A DNA stretch of 64,000 bases from NCBI RefSeq assembly GCF_002591895.1, contig NZ_NISX01000017.1, positions 52,178-116,177 of the forward strand, in the 5' to 3' direction. Shown piece after piece: positions 30,141 through 39,930 of the stretch. The notes beneath the pieces were generated by a model, which searched no databases, had not been told where the DNA came from, and saw nothing but the letters and a program-made list of their open reading frames with translations. How positions within the stretch are numbered: position 1 is the first letter of the stretch; each line of letters begins with the position of its first letter. The position numbers were made by a program, and so were the translations under genes. Source of the stretch: Lacimicrobium alkaliphilum (GTDB lineage Bacteria > Pseudomonadota > Gammaproteobacteria > Enterobacterales > Alteromonadaceae).

Positions 30141-30461
30141 ATGAAATTACTCAAAACACTTTTTATTCTGCCGTTGATACTGCTGGCCTTCAGCGCCGCT
30201 GCCATCGAACTGGATCAGGCCAAGGATCAGGGACTGGTAGGTGAACAAACTGATGGCTACCTGGGTATCATTAAAGAGGCACAGGGTGTGCAGGAGCTGG
30301 TGCAGGAGATCAATGCCAAGCGTAAAAGTAAATATGAACAACTGGCCAGGCAAAATAATATTAAGCTTGAGCAGGTAGAAGCACTGGCCGGTAAAAAGGC
30401 CATAGAGAAAACCCAGGCCGGTCATTATGTGTTGCTCAGCGGCAGTTGGGTGAAAAAATAA
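30141..30461 (+). CDS. ydbL: YdbL-family periplasmic protein (DUF1318)
   Basis: 106 residues with a cleavable signal (about 1-20, ending FSAAAIE) and the family motif around LVGEQTDGYLG and VQELVQEINAKRKSKYEQLA. In E. coli, YdbL modulates the YdbH-YnbE bridge, probably by preventing YnbE multimerisation. GGAG lies 6 bases before the chosen ATG; a second ATG immediately upstream (30138) is possible. An in-frame start at 30096 inside ynbE would spoil the signal peptide. Gap to ynbE is 10 bases. Confidence 0.88.
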   Translation: MKLLKTLFILPLILLAFSAAAIELDQAKDQGLVGEQTDGYLGIIKEAQGVQELVQEINAKRKSKYEQLARQNNIKLEQVEALAGKKAIEKTQAGHYVLLSGSWVKK

Positions 30462-30464
30462 ACT

Positions 30465-30992
30465 ATGCAAAACCAGATCCTGTTGCTGCTGATACTGCTT
30501 GGATTGTATTTTCTCAGTGGTACGGCTATTCGTATCTTTGTGCGTCGGGTGGTGGAAACCAAAGAAGCGCCCAATAAACGTAAAGCGCTTATTAAAAAAG
30601 CCCTGGGTATTACCCATCTGATGGTATTTGTTTTTGCGGCGCTGATGGTACTGGGCATCGATTACAGTAATCTGGTGGTGTTTCTGTCTTCCACCTTTGC
30701 CATACTGGGTGTGGCCATGGTTGCTCAGTGGTCTATTCTCAGCAATATCACCTCCGGCATTCTGATTTTCTTTAACTTCCCTTACCGGGTTGGCGATCGT
30801 ATCCGCGTAGCAAACAAAGATTATGAAATGGTGGGCATCATCGAAGAGATTAGCACCTTCCATGTTTTGATCAGAAAAGACGAAGGTGAACTGATCACCT
30901 ACCCTAACAGCCTGATCCTGCAAACCCCGGTTATAAAGCTTCCTCAAAGCGAAAAACCGGTTCAAAAACCTGAACAGCCGGAGACCGATTAA
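30465..30992 (+). CDS. Small MscS-family-like membrane protein
   Basis: 175 residues. Two or three membrane helices (about 4-22, 50-70 and 74-100) are followed by a short cytoplasmic beta domain (PYRVGDRIRVANKDYEMVGIIEEI) matching the start of the MscS beta domain, ending in a polar tail. It lacks the large C-terminal alpha/beta cage of full MscS, so it may be a minimal channel or a regulator. It follows ydbL by 3 bases and overlaps the next gene by one base (TAATG), so it belongs to the ydbH operon. Confidence 0.75.
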   Translation: MQNQILLLLILLGLYFLSGTAIRIFVRRVVETKEAPNKRKALIKKALGITHLMVFVFAALMVLGIDYSNLVVFLSSTFAILGVAMVAQWSILSNITSGILIFFNFPYRVGDRIRVANKDYEMVGIIEEISTFHVLIRKDEGELITYPNSLILQTPVIKLPQSEKPVQKPEQPETD

Positions 30993-31963
30993 TGCTGACC
31001 CAACGACTTTCTTTAGGCGTCTTGCCTACTCCTGTTGAGCCGCTACTGACATTAAGTAAACAACTCAACGGACCAGAGCTTTGGATTAAACGCGACGATC
31101 TGACCGGGCTGGCCTTAGGCGGCAACAAAACCCGTAAACTGGAATATATTCTCGCCGAGGCCACAGAGCAAAAAGCAGATTGCATTATTACCGCCGGTGC
31201 TATTCAGTCCAACCACTGCCGACAAACTGCCGCTGCTGCGGCGCGACTGGGACTGGAATGCCATCTGGTGTTAGGGGGCGAAGAGCCCGCGCAGGTTAAC
31301 GGCAACCTGCTATTGGATAAGCTGTTTAATGCCCGCATTCACTGGGCCGGTGAAAAGCGCAAAGGTGAAGGTATTCCGGCACTGGTTGAAAGCCTGAAAA
31401 GCGCTGGTAAGCGGCCCTTTGTGGTGCCCTATGGTGGCTCCAATATCACCGGCGCCCTGGGCTATGTGAATGCCATGGCCGAATTGCAGCAACAAACTGA
31501 ACTGACATTCAGCCATATTGTATTTGCCTCAGCCTCCGGGGGAACCCATGCCGGGTTGCTCAATGGGGCCAGAATGACAGGTGCTAAAACAAAAATTCTG
31601 GGTATCCGTATCGATAAGGCCGAATCAGCAGAGCAAAGCTTTGCCGGGCGGGTGCTGGAGCTCAGCAATCAGACCGCCGCACAGCTTGGACTTGAGCCCT
31701 TTAGCGAGGAGGATGTATTACTCAACGCCGATTATCTCGGCGGCGGCTATGCCGTGGTCGGCGAAGCCGAAAAGCGAGCGATTCAGACCCTTGCCCAAAC
31801 TGAGGCCATTTTACTGGATCCTGTGTATACCGGTCGCGCCTTTGCCGGTCTGTCAGATCTAATCAGGCAGGGTTATTTCAGTGCTGATGACAGAGTGCTG
31901 TTCTGGCATACCGGCGGCGCACCGGCGCTGTTTGCCTATGCCGATAAAATCACTCAGCCCTGA
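30992..31963 (+). CDS. D-cysteine desulfhydrase/ACC deaminase-family PLP enzyme
   Basis: 323 residues of the fold-type II PLP family. The Schiff-base lysine is in ALGGNKTRKLEY (about residue 50). The following IQSNHCRQTAAAAARLG and the phosphate-binding ASASGGTHAGLLNG are as in DcyD and ACC deaminase. DcyD breaks D-cysteine to pyruvate, sulfide and ammonia; ACC deaminase cleaves the cyclopropane ring. The general resemblance, and the rarity of ACC deaminase outside plant-associated bacteria, favour D-cysteine desulfhydrase. Start overlaps the previous stop codon. Confidence 0.82.
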   Translation: MLTQRLSLGVLPTPVEPLLTLSKQLNGPELWIKRDDLTGLALGGNKTRKLEYILAEATEQKADCIITAGAIQSNHCRQTAAAAARLGLECHLVLGGEEPAQVNGNLLLDKLFNARIHWAGEKRKGEGIPALVESLKSAGKRPFVVPYGGSNITGALGYVNAMAELQQQTELTFSHIVFASASGGTHAGLLNGARMTGAKTKILGIRIDKAESAEQSFAGRVLELSNQTAAQLGLEPFSEEDVLLNADYLGGGYAVVGEAEKRAIQTLAQTEAILLDPVYTGRAFAGLSDLIRQGYFSADDRVLFWHTGGAPALFAYADKITQP

Positions 31964-31994
31964 CCCGTAAACCTTGCACAAAAAGGAACGACCC

Positions 31995-32020
31995 TGGCGT
32001 CAGAATCACTTCTGACGCCA
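31995..32020 (+). terminator. Strong hairpin after the ydbH operon
   Basis: TGGCGTCAGAA/TTCTGACGCCA: a perfect 11-bp stem with a 4-base loop, 32 bases past the stop codon. No T-run follows on the plus strand (ATCTGG), so termination would be atypical; it may instead protect the 3' end. Confidence 0.5.
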
Positions 32021-32419
32021 ATCTGGTTCCAATATCGCAGAATATATGTGCACGAGAAAAGATACTGACGCCCCCCCAATTTCATCGGACAAACTTATTT
32101 ATGCTCCCCTGAAAGTCTTATCAAGTGCCTCTTTTGATCACCCTACTGCTTGGCACTGCCACCTATTTGCTTACAATTCTCTGCTTCTGCGCCAATACCT
32201 TCAGCACTACAATTTCCACCTCATCGTTTTTTTGGGCATTTTGAATTTCATCATTCATTGGTCAGATTTATCAACCAAGTGGCGTGATTCCCCAATAAAG
32301 TTTACAGGGCTTATATATACCATTGTTTTTTATAAATATTTTAAGTGGCATAGGGTATGCAAATTCTGCCATTAACACATTCGTCGTTATGATTTAATTA
32401 ACATCAGGATCTCAGGGAA
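32021..32419. other. AT-rich intergenic region upstream of the second efflux operon
   Basis: About 400 bases, visibly more AT-rich than the flanks. A 109-codon open frame (32046-32375) has no ribosome site, no recognisable protein features and a Cys/His/Trp mix unlike the neighbouring genes. A TATGAT hexamer at 32388-32393 could be a -10 for the operon that starts at 32420, but no convincing -35 pairs with it. Confidence 0.4.
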
Positions 32420-33484
32420 ATGTATAACAAAATAGTAAAATCCGCTTTCGCCCTTTCAATGCTCGTTTCAGCAAGCCTGCTCAGCGGTTGTGGCGGCGCC
32501 GATGCAAAAACCAATACCGACACGGCCAAAGAGGTGATTGCCATCCCGGTAGAAGTAGCGGGTCTGAGTAAAGGCGATATTTCCTCTGCCTACAGCACCA
32601 CTGCTATTCTGGAAGCCAAAGAAGAGGCCTTTGTGGTGGCGCGGGCCTCCGGCATCATCCGCGAAATTCTGGTGGAAGAAGGCGACTATGTAGAAAAAGG
32701 CCAGGCCCTCGCACGACTGGAGACTGAGCGTTATCAGCTGAATCTGGATCGAAGTCAGGCCAACCTGAGCAGTATCGAAAAAGAGCTGAAAAAAGTCCGT
32801 GACATGCATTCAAGACAACTGGTCAGTGATGATACCTTCGATAAACTCAGCGCGGCTTACGATGCTGCCAGAGCAGACCTGAACCTGGCACGCCTGGATC
32901 TGGCTGAAACCACCATTACCGCACCTATTTCAGGCTTTATCGCCGAACGTAACGCTAAAGTAGGCAATCTGACGGAATCGTTTCAGCGAGAGCGCATGTT
33001 CCACATTGTTCAACAAAAAGAACTCTACGGTGTGGTGCATCTGCCGGAAAAAGAGCTCCCCCGTGTACATAAAGAACAATCCGCAGCGCTTGCTATTACC
33101 GCATTAGGAGACCAACAGGTTAACGCCTTTGTTGAGCGAATCAGCCCGGTTATTGATTCGCAGACCGGTACATTTAAAGTCACACTCAGAGTACCCAATA
33201 CAGATAATCAGCTTAAAGCTGGCATGTTTGCTCAGGTAAACCTCAATTACGCTACCCATCAGAACGCCACCTTACTGCCCCGCCGCGCGCTGCTGAATAT
33301 TGACGACAAGACCTCAGTATTTGTGGTCAAAGGCGGTATTGCCAGTAAACAGGAAGTGGTCACCGGCTTTAGTGAAGGAGACAACGTAGAAGTATTGCAG
33401 GGCCTTAGTGGTGACGAGCAGGTGGTGATCACCGGCCATCATAACCTTAAAGATCAGGCCACCGTCGAAGTGGTTAACGGCTAA
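32420..33484 (+). CDS. RND membrane fusion lipoprotein
   Basis: 354 residues with a lipoprotein signal (lipobox LSGC, Cys about 24), so the adaptor is tethered by lipid. Barrel-sandwich halves ARASGIIREILVEEGDYVEKGQ and TITAPISGFIAERNAKVG flank a short helical hairpin (about 95-155). Beta-barrel and membrane-proximal domains follow. It heads an operon with two RND permeases, so one adaptor may serve both. CAGGGAAATG suggests a weak ribosome site. No outer-membrane channel gene is adjacent. Confidence 0.9.
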   Translation: MYNKIVKSAFALSMLVSASLLSGCGGADAKTNTDTAKEVIAIPVEVAGLSKGDISSAYSTTAILEAKEEAFVVARASGIIREILVEEGDYVEKGQALARLETERYQLNLDRSQANLSSIEKELKKVRDMHSRQLVSDDTFDKLSAAYDAARADLNLARLDLAETTITAPISGFIAERNAKVGNLTESFQRERMFHIVQQKELYGVVHLPEKELPRVHKEQSAALAITALGDQQVNAFVERISPVIDSQTGTFKVTLRVPNTDNQLKAGMFAQVNLNYATHQNATLLPRRALLNIDDKTSVFVVKGGIASKQEVVTGFSEGDNVEVLQGLSGDEQVVITGHHNLKDQATVEVVNG

Positions 33485-33502
33485 ATCCCGAAGGAATCTG
33501 TT

Positions 33503-36500
33503 ATGAGTATTGTGGATATTGCCGTAAAACGGCCGGTTACTGTGTGCATGTTTACCTTTGCCATCATGTTATTTGGCATGGTGTCACTATCAAGACTAGC
33601 ACTGAATTTACTGCCTGAACTGTCCTACCCCACCCTGACTATTCGCGCCGACTACCCCGGCGCTGCGCCCGCGGAAGTGGAGCAGCTGGTGTCAAAGCCG
33701 GTGGAAGAAAGCATCGGTGTGGTCAAGGGGGTGCGCAGCGTAAAATCCATGTCCAAAGCCGGCCAGTCTGATGTCATCCTCGAGTTTGAGTGGGGCACAG
33801 ATATGGATATGGCCAGCCTGGATGTACGCGAAAAGCTGGATGTTCTGCAATTGCCTCTGGATGTGAAAAAGCCGCTGCTGATGCGTTTTAACCCGGATAT
33901 GGATCCGGTTCTGCGACTGGGACTGACCCAAAGCGACCTCCTCCCTGGCGACTTGCAGGCTCATAAACGACTGCGGGTATTTGCCGAAGAACAAATCAAG
34001 CGCAAGCTGGAGTCGGTAAACGGGGTAGCCTCAGTCAAAGTCGGCGGCGGCCTGGAAAATGAAATTCAGGTATTGGTAAACCAGCAAAAAGCCAGCCAGT
34101 TGAATATCACCATGGACGAAGTGATCCAACGCCTCAAAGCAGAAAATATCAACAGCTCAGGTGGCCGGGTGCAGGAAGGCAGCCGCGAATATCTGGTACG
34201 TACCTTAAATCAGTTCCGCGATCTGGAGCAGATGCGTAACCTGTTTGTGGCCACCCGCGAAGGCCGGCATATCCGCCTTATGGATATTGCTGAGGTACAT
34301 GACAGCCACAAAGAGCGTGATGCTATTACCCGCTTCGATGGTCTTGAGGGAGTAGAAATCGCTATTTATAAAGAGGGCGATGCCAACACCGTGCAGGTGG
34401 CCGAAAATGTGCGTCAGCGTCTTGAGCAGGTAAAAGAAGACCTGCCTGGCAGCTATCAGTTAGCCAAGGTCTACGATCAGTCCCGCTTTATCGCCAGCGC
34501 CATCGAACAGGTGAAATCCGCCGGTATCGTCGGCGGTCTGCTGGCCATGGTGGTACTGTATCTGTTTCTGAAAAACCTCTGGCCCACCCTGATCATTTCC
34601 CTGTCGATTCCGGTGTCGATTATCGCCACCTTCAACCTGATGTACGCCAATGATATCAGCCTGAATATCATGAGCTTAGGGGGTATTGCCCTGGCCATCG
34701 GTTTGCTGGTGGATAACAGTATTGTGGTGCTGGAGAATATCGATCGTCATAAACAGCAAAATACAGACAAAACCGAAGCTGCCGCCAGAGGCACTAAAGA
34801 GGTATCCAGCGCCATCGTGGCCTCTACCCTCACCACCATGGCGGTATTTTTCCCGCTGGTGTTCGTAGAAGGCATTGCCGGACAACTGTTCAGCGATCAG
34901 GCCCTGACCGTAACCTTCGCCCTGGGTGTATCCTTAGTGGTAGCCCTGACCCTGATCCCCATGCTGGCCTCCAGAGAAAAACAGCCGCAGGCGGATACCC
35001 CGCGCGACCAGTTGGATCTCAGTGCTGATAACAATACCAAAACACCGGGCAGACTGGGGCGTATTATCAGCATTGTGCTGTGGCCCTTTGCCAAACTGGT
35101 CTGGCTGATATCAAAAAGCATCTATGCCATCAGCTTTGCCCTGAGCACCCTGTTCCTGGGGAGCAAAGCCCTGCTTGGGAAAGTCTTCGCCATTATTTTA
35201 CGCCCGGTATTATGGGCCTTCGACCGTCTGTTCAGCGCTATCGAAACAGGTTATGCAAGCATTCTGTCCAAAGCCCTGAGACAGCGTGTGGCCGTATTGA
35301 TGACCATCCTTGGATTATCATTAGCCTCACTCTTATTACTGCCAAAACTGGGCATGGAGCTGATTCCCTCCATGGCGCAGGGTGAGTTCCATGTGGAAGT
35401 AAACCTTCCGACCGGTGCCCGGCTTGAACAAACCGATACCATCATCGCCGAACTGACCGATTTTACCAATCAACTGGATAAGGTTGAGCGCACCTACTCG
35501 CTGGCCGGTACCGGCAGTCTTATGAATGCCTCCAGTGCACAGGGCGGCGACTACTGGGGCAAACTCAATGTGGTGATGAGTGCCGACAGCAGCGCAGAGA
35601 ATGAACTTAAGGTAAAAGAGCAGATGCGCGAGTATCTGCGCACGCAACCCGGCGTTAAGGCCAAATTCGGCAACCCGCAGCTATTCAGCTTCAGTACGCC
35701 GCTGGAGATTGAAATCACCGGCTATGAGCTCGGCGCATTGTCACGCCAGGCCGACCGGCTGGTCGCTATGATGCAGCAACAGGATCGTTTTGTGGATATT
35801 AAATCCAGTCTTGAGGCCGGACATCCTGAGCTGAAGATCTATTTTAATCACGGCAAACTGGCCCAGTTAGGGCTGACCGCCTCTGAAGTGGCCAAACGGG
35901 TGTCCGCTAAAATCGGCGGTGAGGTCGCCAGCCGCTATTCCATCGATGATCGCAAGGTGGACATTCTGGTGCGCAGCCAGGCAGATCAGCGGGATTCCAT
36001 CACCGATATCGGCAATATGATTGTCAACCCGGGTCAAAGCCCGGCCATCGTGCTGGACGCAGTGGCCGACATTCAGATGTCAGTGGGTCCGAGCGAAATT
36101 ACCCGGGTGGGTCAGGAGCGGGTGGCCATCATCTCGGCTAACCTGGCTTACGGCGATCTTGGTGAAGGTGCACTGGCGGCCAGACAACTGGTGAATCAGC
36201 TGAACCTGCCGCTGACTATGCAGGCCCGTGTGGCCGGGCAAAATGAAGAAATGCAGGTCTCGTTCGATTCCCTCAAACTGGCCCTGCTGCTGGCCATATT
36301 TATGGTCTATCTGGTGATGGCCTCACAGTTTGAATCCCTGCTGCATCCGTTTCTGATCCTGTTCACTGTACCGCTGGCCTGCGCAGGCTCCATCTACGGT
36401 CTGTATCTGAGTGGCACCCACATCAGCGTGGTGGTGTTTATCGGCCTGATTATGCTTGCCGGTATTGTGGTCAACAACGCCATCGTACTGGTGGACCGAA

Positions 36501-36799
36501 TCAATCAGCTTCGCGCCGCCGGCAGTGATAAACACAGTGCCATCTTCGAGGCTGCCAGCAGTCGCCTGAGGCCGATTCTGATGACCACCCTCACCACTAC
36601 CTTAGGCTTATTGCCAATGGCGCTGGGCCTGGGTGAAGGCGCTGAAATCCGCACTCCCATGGCGGTGACCGTGATCTGGGGGCTGGCCTTTGCCACCCTG
36701 CTCACGTTGCTGCTGATCCCGGTGCTTTACAGCCTGTTTGATCGCAAGGCCTTTGTTCCGGCCCCTGTTAATGGGGAGCTCAGCCATGAAGCAGTTTGA
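33503..36799 (+). CDS. RND efflux permease, first of a pair
   Basis: 1098 residues, longer than the roughly 1040 usual for the family. The extra length is an approximately 90-residue insert between the two halves (about residues 495-590), rich in aromatic and hydrophobic segments. TM4 reads IALAIGLLVDNSIVVLEN (Asp-Asn in place of Asp-Asp) and TM10 reads LAGIVVNNAIVLVDRIN. It lies 18 bp after the adaptor gene and overlaps the next permease by 14 bases. The pairing resembles MdtBC- or MuxBC-type heteromeric pumps, but the overall family could also be a two-pump operon. Substrate unknown. Confidence 0.9.
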   Translation: MSIVDIAVKRPVTVCMFTFAIMLFGMVSLSRLALNLLPELSYPTLTIRADYPGAAPAEVEQLVSKPVEESIGVVKGVRSVKSMSKAGQSDVILEFEWGTDMDMASLDVREKLDVLQLPLDVKKPLLMRFNPDMDPVLRLGLTQSDLLPGDLQAHKRLRVFAEEQIKRKLESVNGVASVKVGGGLENEIQVLVNQQKASQLNITMDEVIQRLKAENINSSGGRVQEGSREYLVRTLNQFRDLEQMRNLFVATREGRHIRLMDIAEVHDSHKERDAITRFDGLEGVEIAIYKEGDANTVQVAENVRQRLEQVKEDLPGSYQLAKVYDQSRFIASAIEQVKSAGIVGGLLAMVVLYLFLKNLWPTLIISLSIPVSIIATFNLMYANDISLNIMSLGGIALAIGLLVDNSIVVLENIDRHKQQNTDKTEAAARGTKEVSSAIVASTLTTMAVFFPLVFVEGIAGQLFSDQALTVTFALGVSLVVALTLIPMLASREKQPQADTPRDQLDLSADNNTKTPGRLGRIISIVLWPFAKLVWLISKSIYAISFALSTLFLGSKALLGKVFAIILRPVLWAFDRLFSAIETGYASILSKALRQRVAVLMTILGLSLASLLLLPKLGMELIPSMAQGEFHVEVNLPTGARLEQTDTIIAELTDFTNQLDKVERTYSLAGTGSLMNASSAQGGDYWGKLNVVMSADSSAENELKVKEQMREYLRTQPGVKAKFGNPQLFSFSTPLEIEITGYELGALSRQADRLVAMMQQQDRFVDIKSSLEAGHPELKIYFNHGKLAQLGLTASEVAKRVSAKIGGEVASRYSIDDRKVDILVRSQADQRDSITDIGNMIVNPGQSPAIVLDAVADIQMSVGPSEITRVGQERVAIISANLAYGDLGEGALAARQLVNQLNLPLTMQARVAGQNEEMQVSFDSLKLALLLAIFMVYLVMASQFESLLHPFLILFTVPLACAGSIYGLYLSGTHISVVVFIGLIMLAGIVVNNAIVLVDRINQLRAAGSDKHSAIFEAASSRLRPILMTTLTTTLGLLPMALGLGEGAEIRTPMAVTVIWGLAFATLLTLLLIPVLYSLFDRKAFVPAPVNGELSHEAV

Positions 36800-39700
36800 T
36801 AATATGGGCGCCTCACTGGCCGCCTTTGCTATCCGCAAACCCGTTACCCTGTGCATGTTTTTCTTTTCCATGCTGCTGATGGGGCTGCTGGCAAGCCGGT
36901 TGCTGCCTCTGGAGAAATTCCCCGGCATCGATATTCCTCAGATCGTGGTGCAGGTGCCTTACAAAGATGCCAGCCCGGCCGAGGTGGAAAGGATGATCAC
37001 TAAGCCGGTGGAGGAGGCTTTGGCGACCCTCTCCGGTATCAAGCGCATGACCTCCACCTCCAATGAAGACAGAGCGGAAATCTTCCTGGAGTTCGCCTGG
37101 GATGAAAATATCAGCGCCAAGAGTATCGAAGCCCGTGAACAGATCGATGCCATCCGCGACGAACTGCCGCAGGATGTGGAGCGGGTGCTGGTTTACAAGT
37201 TCAACACCAACGATATGCCCATCTTTCAGCTGCGCATATCCAGCGAGCGGGACCTGTCTAACGCCTACGACCTGCTCGAGCGCAACCTGAAAATGCCCAT
37301 CGAGCGGGTACCCGGTGTGTCTAAGGTTGAGCTCTACGGCGTGCTCAAGAAGCAAATTGCCATACGCCTTGACTCAAACCGTATCGCCGCCCTGCATGTG
37401 GATGTCAATGAACTGAGCAAAACCCTCAGGGATGCCAATTTCTCCATGAGCGCCGGCCATATAGAGGATTTGAATCAGAAGATCATGGTCAACCCTCAGG
37501 GTGAGTTTCGCTCAAAGCAGGAGATTGAAGATCTGATCGTCCGCCGCGGCATCCACCTTAAAGACATCGCCGATATCAATTATGAAAGTCCCAAGCGCAC
37601 CGAGGGCCGCCACCTGGATCGTAGCTATGCCATCGGCCTGAATATTTTCCGCGAATCCACCAGCAATCTGGTGGAGGTCTCTCAGGCGGTGCTGGATGTG
37701 ATAGACCAGGCCAATGACAATCCGGCCTTTAACGGTATCAAGCTGTTTATCATGCAGGATGAAGCAGACAGCGTAACAGAGTCACTCAGCGATCTGCTGC
37801 AGGCGGGGTTAATTGGCGCCCTGCTCTCGGTGCTGGTGCTGTATGGCTTCTTACGCCAGTGGACCAGCACCCTGATAGTGGTGTTATCGGTGCCCTTTTC
37901 CATCTGCATCGCACTGGCCTGTATGTATTTTATGGGTTACAGCCTGAATATTCTGTCGATGATGGGTCTGATGTTGGCCGTGGGCATGCTGGTTGATAAT
38001 GCGGTGGTGGTCACCGAGAGTATCTTTCATGAAAAAGAATCCGAGCCCGACGCCATAAAAGCCACTAAGGCCGGTGTTTCCAAGGTCAGCCTGGCGGTGA
38101 TCGCCGGTACCGCCACCACCGCCATTGTGTTTTTGCCTAATATCATCGGTGCCAAAGTCAACATCACGGTATTTCTGGAGCATGTGGCGATCGCCATTTG
38201 TATCTCCCTGTTTGCCTCTTTGCTGATTGCCCAGACCCTGATCCCGCTTCTGACCAGCCGCATGCAGCCAAGGCGCAAACAAGAAGACCACGGGCCGGGC
38301 CGGTTCCGGCGTCTGTATCAGGGCGCGTTGCGCTGGACCCTGGCTCATCAGGGCAAAACCGCGTTGATTGCTTTAGGCATTCTGATCAGCACCGCCATAC
38401 CCATGGGTGTGGTCAGCAGCGATCAGGATAATGAGAACCCCAATAACCAGCTGTGGCTGAATTACAATATTCAGGGTAACTACAGTCTTGATGAAGTCGA
38501 AAAAGAAGTAGACCGCATGGAGGCTTTCCTCTATGCCAATCAGCAGCGCTTTCATATCAAGCAGGTGTACAGCTATTACAATACCGGCCATGCCGTATCA
38601 GGTATTACCCTGAATGACGAATTGCCGGTTAAGCAGAATAAGATCAAGGAAATGATCAAAGAGGACTTTCCGTCTTTTGTCAGAGCCAAGCCCAGCTTTA
38701 GCTGGAATCAGCAAAATGGCGGTGTGCGCCTGACCCTGCTCGGCCAGTCTTCTGAGGTACTGATGGAAATGGCCGATCGTATTGTGCCGGTGCTTAAATC
38801 GGTGCCGGGCTTAACCGACGTGCGCGCCGATATCAGCGCCGAAAAAGAAGAGCTACAGATACTGGTAGACAGGCAGAAAGCCTTTCGTTTCGGCATCAGT
38901 GCCGAAGACGTGGCCAATGTGGTCACCACGGCCCTGCGCGGCAATAATCTGCGCACCTTCCGCCATGGCGACACCGGAGAGGTGGATATTCGCCTGATGT
39001 TTGATGAAAGCCTGCAACATTCGGTAGAGGCGCTTAAAAACCTGACCGTCAAACGCAGTGAAACCCAGAACGTGACCCTGGATATGCTCGCCGATATCCG
39101 CATTGTGCCAAGGCTTTCGGAGATCCGCCGTTATCATCGTCAGACCGCTCTGGCTATCGGCGCCAATCTCGAAGAGGGCACCACGCTGGAACAGGCCCGC
39201 CAAGGTATTGAAAATATTATGGGTAACATTGAGCTGCCCGCTGGCTACAGCTGGACCCTCGATGGCAGTTTCCGTAACCAGAATGAAAATGAATCGGTGA
39301 TGCAGATCAATATGCTGCTGGCTGTGTGTATGATTTATATCGTGATGGCCGCACTGTTTGAGTCCCTGCTGTTACCTACGGCCGTAATCACCTCACTGCT
39401 GTTCTCCTTTACCGGGGTATTCTGGGCCTTTTTGCTCACCGGTACCTCAATGTCGATTATGGGTATGATCGGCATGCTGATCCTGATGGGTATCGTGGTC
39501 AATAACGGTATCGTGCTGGTGGACCGGGTTAATCAGTTGATTAACGAAGGCTATAAGGCCACTGACGCCATTATCGAAGGCTGCCTGAACAGAGTGCGGC
39601 CGATACTGATGACTGTCGCCACCACTATTCTGGGGCTGATCCCGCTGGCGCTGGGCAGTACACAGATCGGCGGTGACGGTCCGCCCTACTCACCCATGGC

Positions 39701-39860
39701 AATCGCCATCATTGGCGGGCTGCTGTTCTCGACCCTGACCAGTCTGTTGTTGCTGCCACTGACCTATTTGCTGCTGTTGAAACTGCGCCAGAAAACCGGA
39801 AAGATGATCGCCAGCAGCAAGGCGCTGGTTAGCCGGATGAGTGGTGATAAACCCGCTTAA
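36786..39860 (+). CDS. RND efflux permease, second of a pair
   Basis: 1024 residues with standard 12-helix architecture. TM4 reads MLAVGMLVDNAVVVTESI and TM10 reads LILMGIVVNNGIVLVDRVN. The ATG at 36786 is chosen because GGGGAG sits 7 bases upstream and the sequence MKQFDNMGASLAAFAIRKPVTL gives the usual short cytoplasmic lead into TM1; an open frame continues 16 codons further upstream. The 14-base overlap with the first permease implies coupled translation and roughly equal amounts of both, as a heteromeric pump would need. Confidence 0.9.
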   Translation: MKQFDNMGASLAAFAIRKPVTLCMFFFSMLLMGLLASRLLPLEKFPGIDIPQIVVQVPYKDASPAEVERMITKPVEEALATLSGIKRMTSTSNEDRAEIFLEFAWDENISAKSIEAREQIDAIRDELPQDVERVLVYKFNTNDMPIFQLRISSERDLSNAYDLLERNLKMPIERVPGVSKVELYGVLKKQIAIRLDSNRIAALHVDVNELSKTLRDANFSMSAGHIEDLNQKIMVNPQGEFRSKQEIEDLIVRRGIHLKDIADINYESPKRTEGRHLDRSYAIGLNIFRESTSNLVEVSQAVLDVIDQANDNPAFNGIKLFIMQDEADSVTESLSDLLQAGLIGALLSVLVLYGFLRQWTSTLIVVLSVPFSICIALACMYFMGYSLNILSMMGLMLAVGMLVDNAVVVTESIFHEKESEPDAIKATKAGVSKVSLAVIAGTATTAIVFLPNIIGAKVNITVFLEHVAIAICISLFASLLIAQTLIPLLTSRMQPRRKQEDHGPGRFRRLYQGALRWTLAHQGKTALIALGILISTAIPMGVVSSDQDNENPNNQLWLNYNIQGNYSLDEVEKEVDRMEAFLYANQQRFHIKQVYSYYNTGHAVSGITLNDELPVKQNKIKEMIKEDFPSFVRAKPSFSWNQQNGGVRLTLLGQSSEVLMEMADRIVPVLKSVPGLTDVRADISAEKEELQILVDRQKAFRFGISAEDVANVVTTALRGNNLRTFRHGDTGEVDIRLMFDESLQHSVEALKNLTVKRSETQNVTLDMLADIRIVPRLSEIRRYHRQTALAIGANLEEGTTLEQARQGIENIMGNIELPAGYSWTLDGSFRNQNENESVMQINMLLAVCMIYIVMAALFESLLLPTAVITSLLFSFTGVFWAFLLTGTSMSIMGMIGMLILMGIVVNNGIVLVDRVNQLINEGYKATDAIIEGCLNRVRPILMTVATTILGLIPLALGSTQIGGDGPPYSPMAIAIIGGLLFSTLTSLLLLPLTYLLLLKLRQKTGKMIASSKALVSRMSGDKPA

Positions 39861-39930
39861 TGACGACACTGTTGTTTAACGGGGATAACTGGCATGATAA
39901 CCCTCAGTTATCCCTGTCAAGGAGAAAACC

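Noticed and set aside
32046..32375. 109-codon frame in the AT-rich gap upstream of the second efflux operon
   Set aside because: No ribosome site, no family resemblance, odd composition; treated as non-coding.
34477..38431. Many long frames on the opposite strand inside the RND permease genes
   Set aside because: Shadows of the high-GC coding frames; their translations show no domain features.
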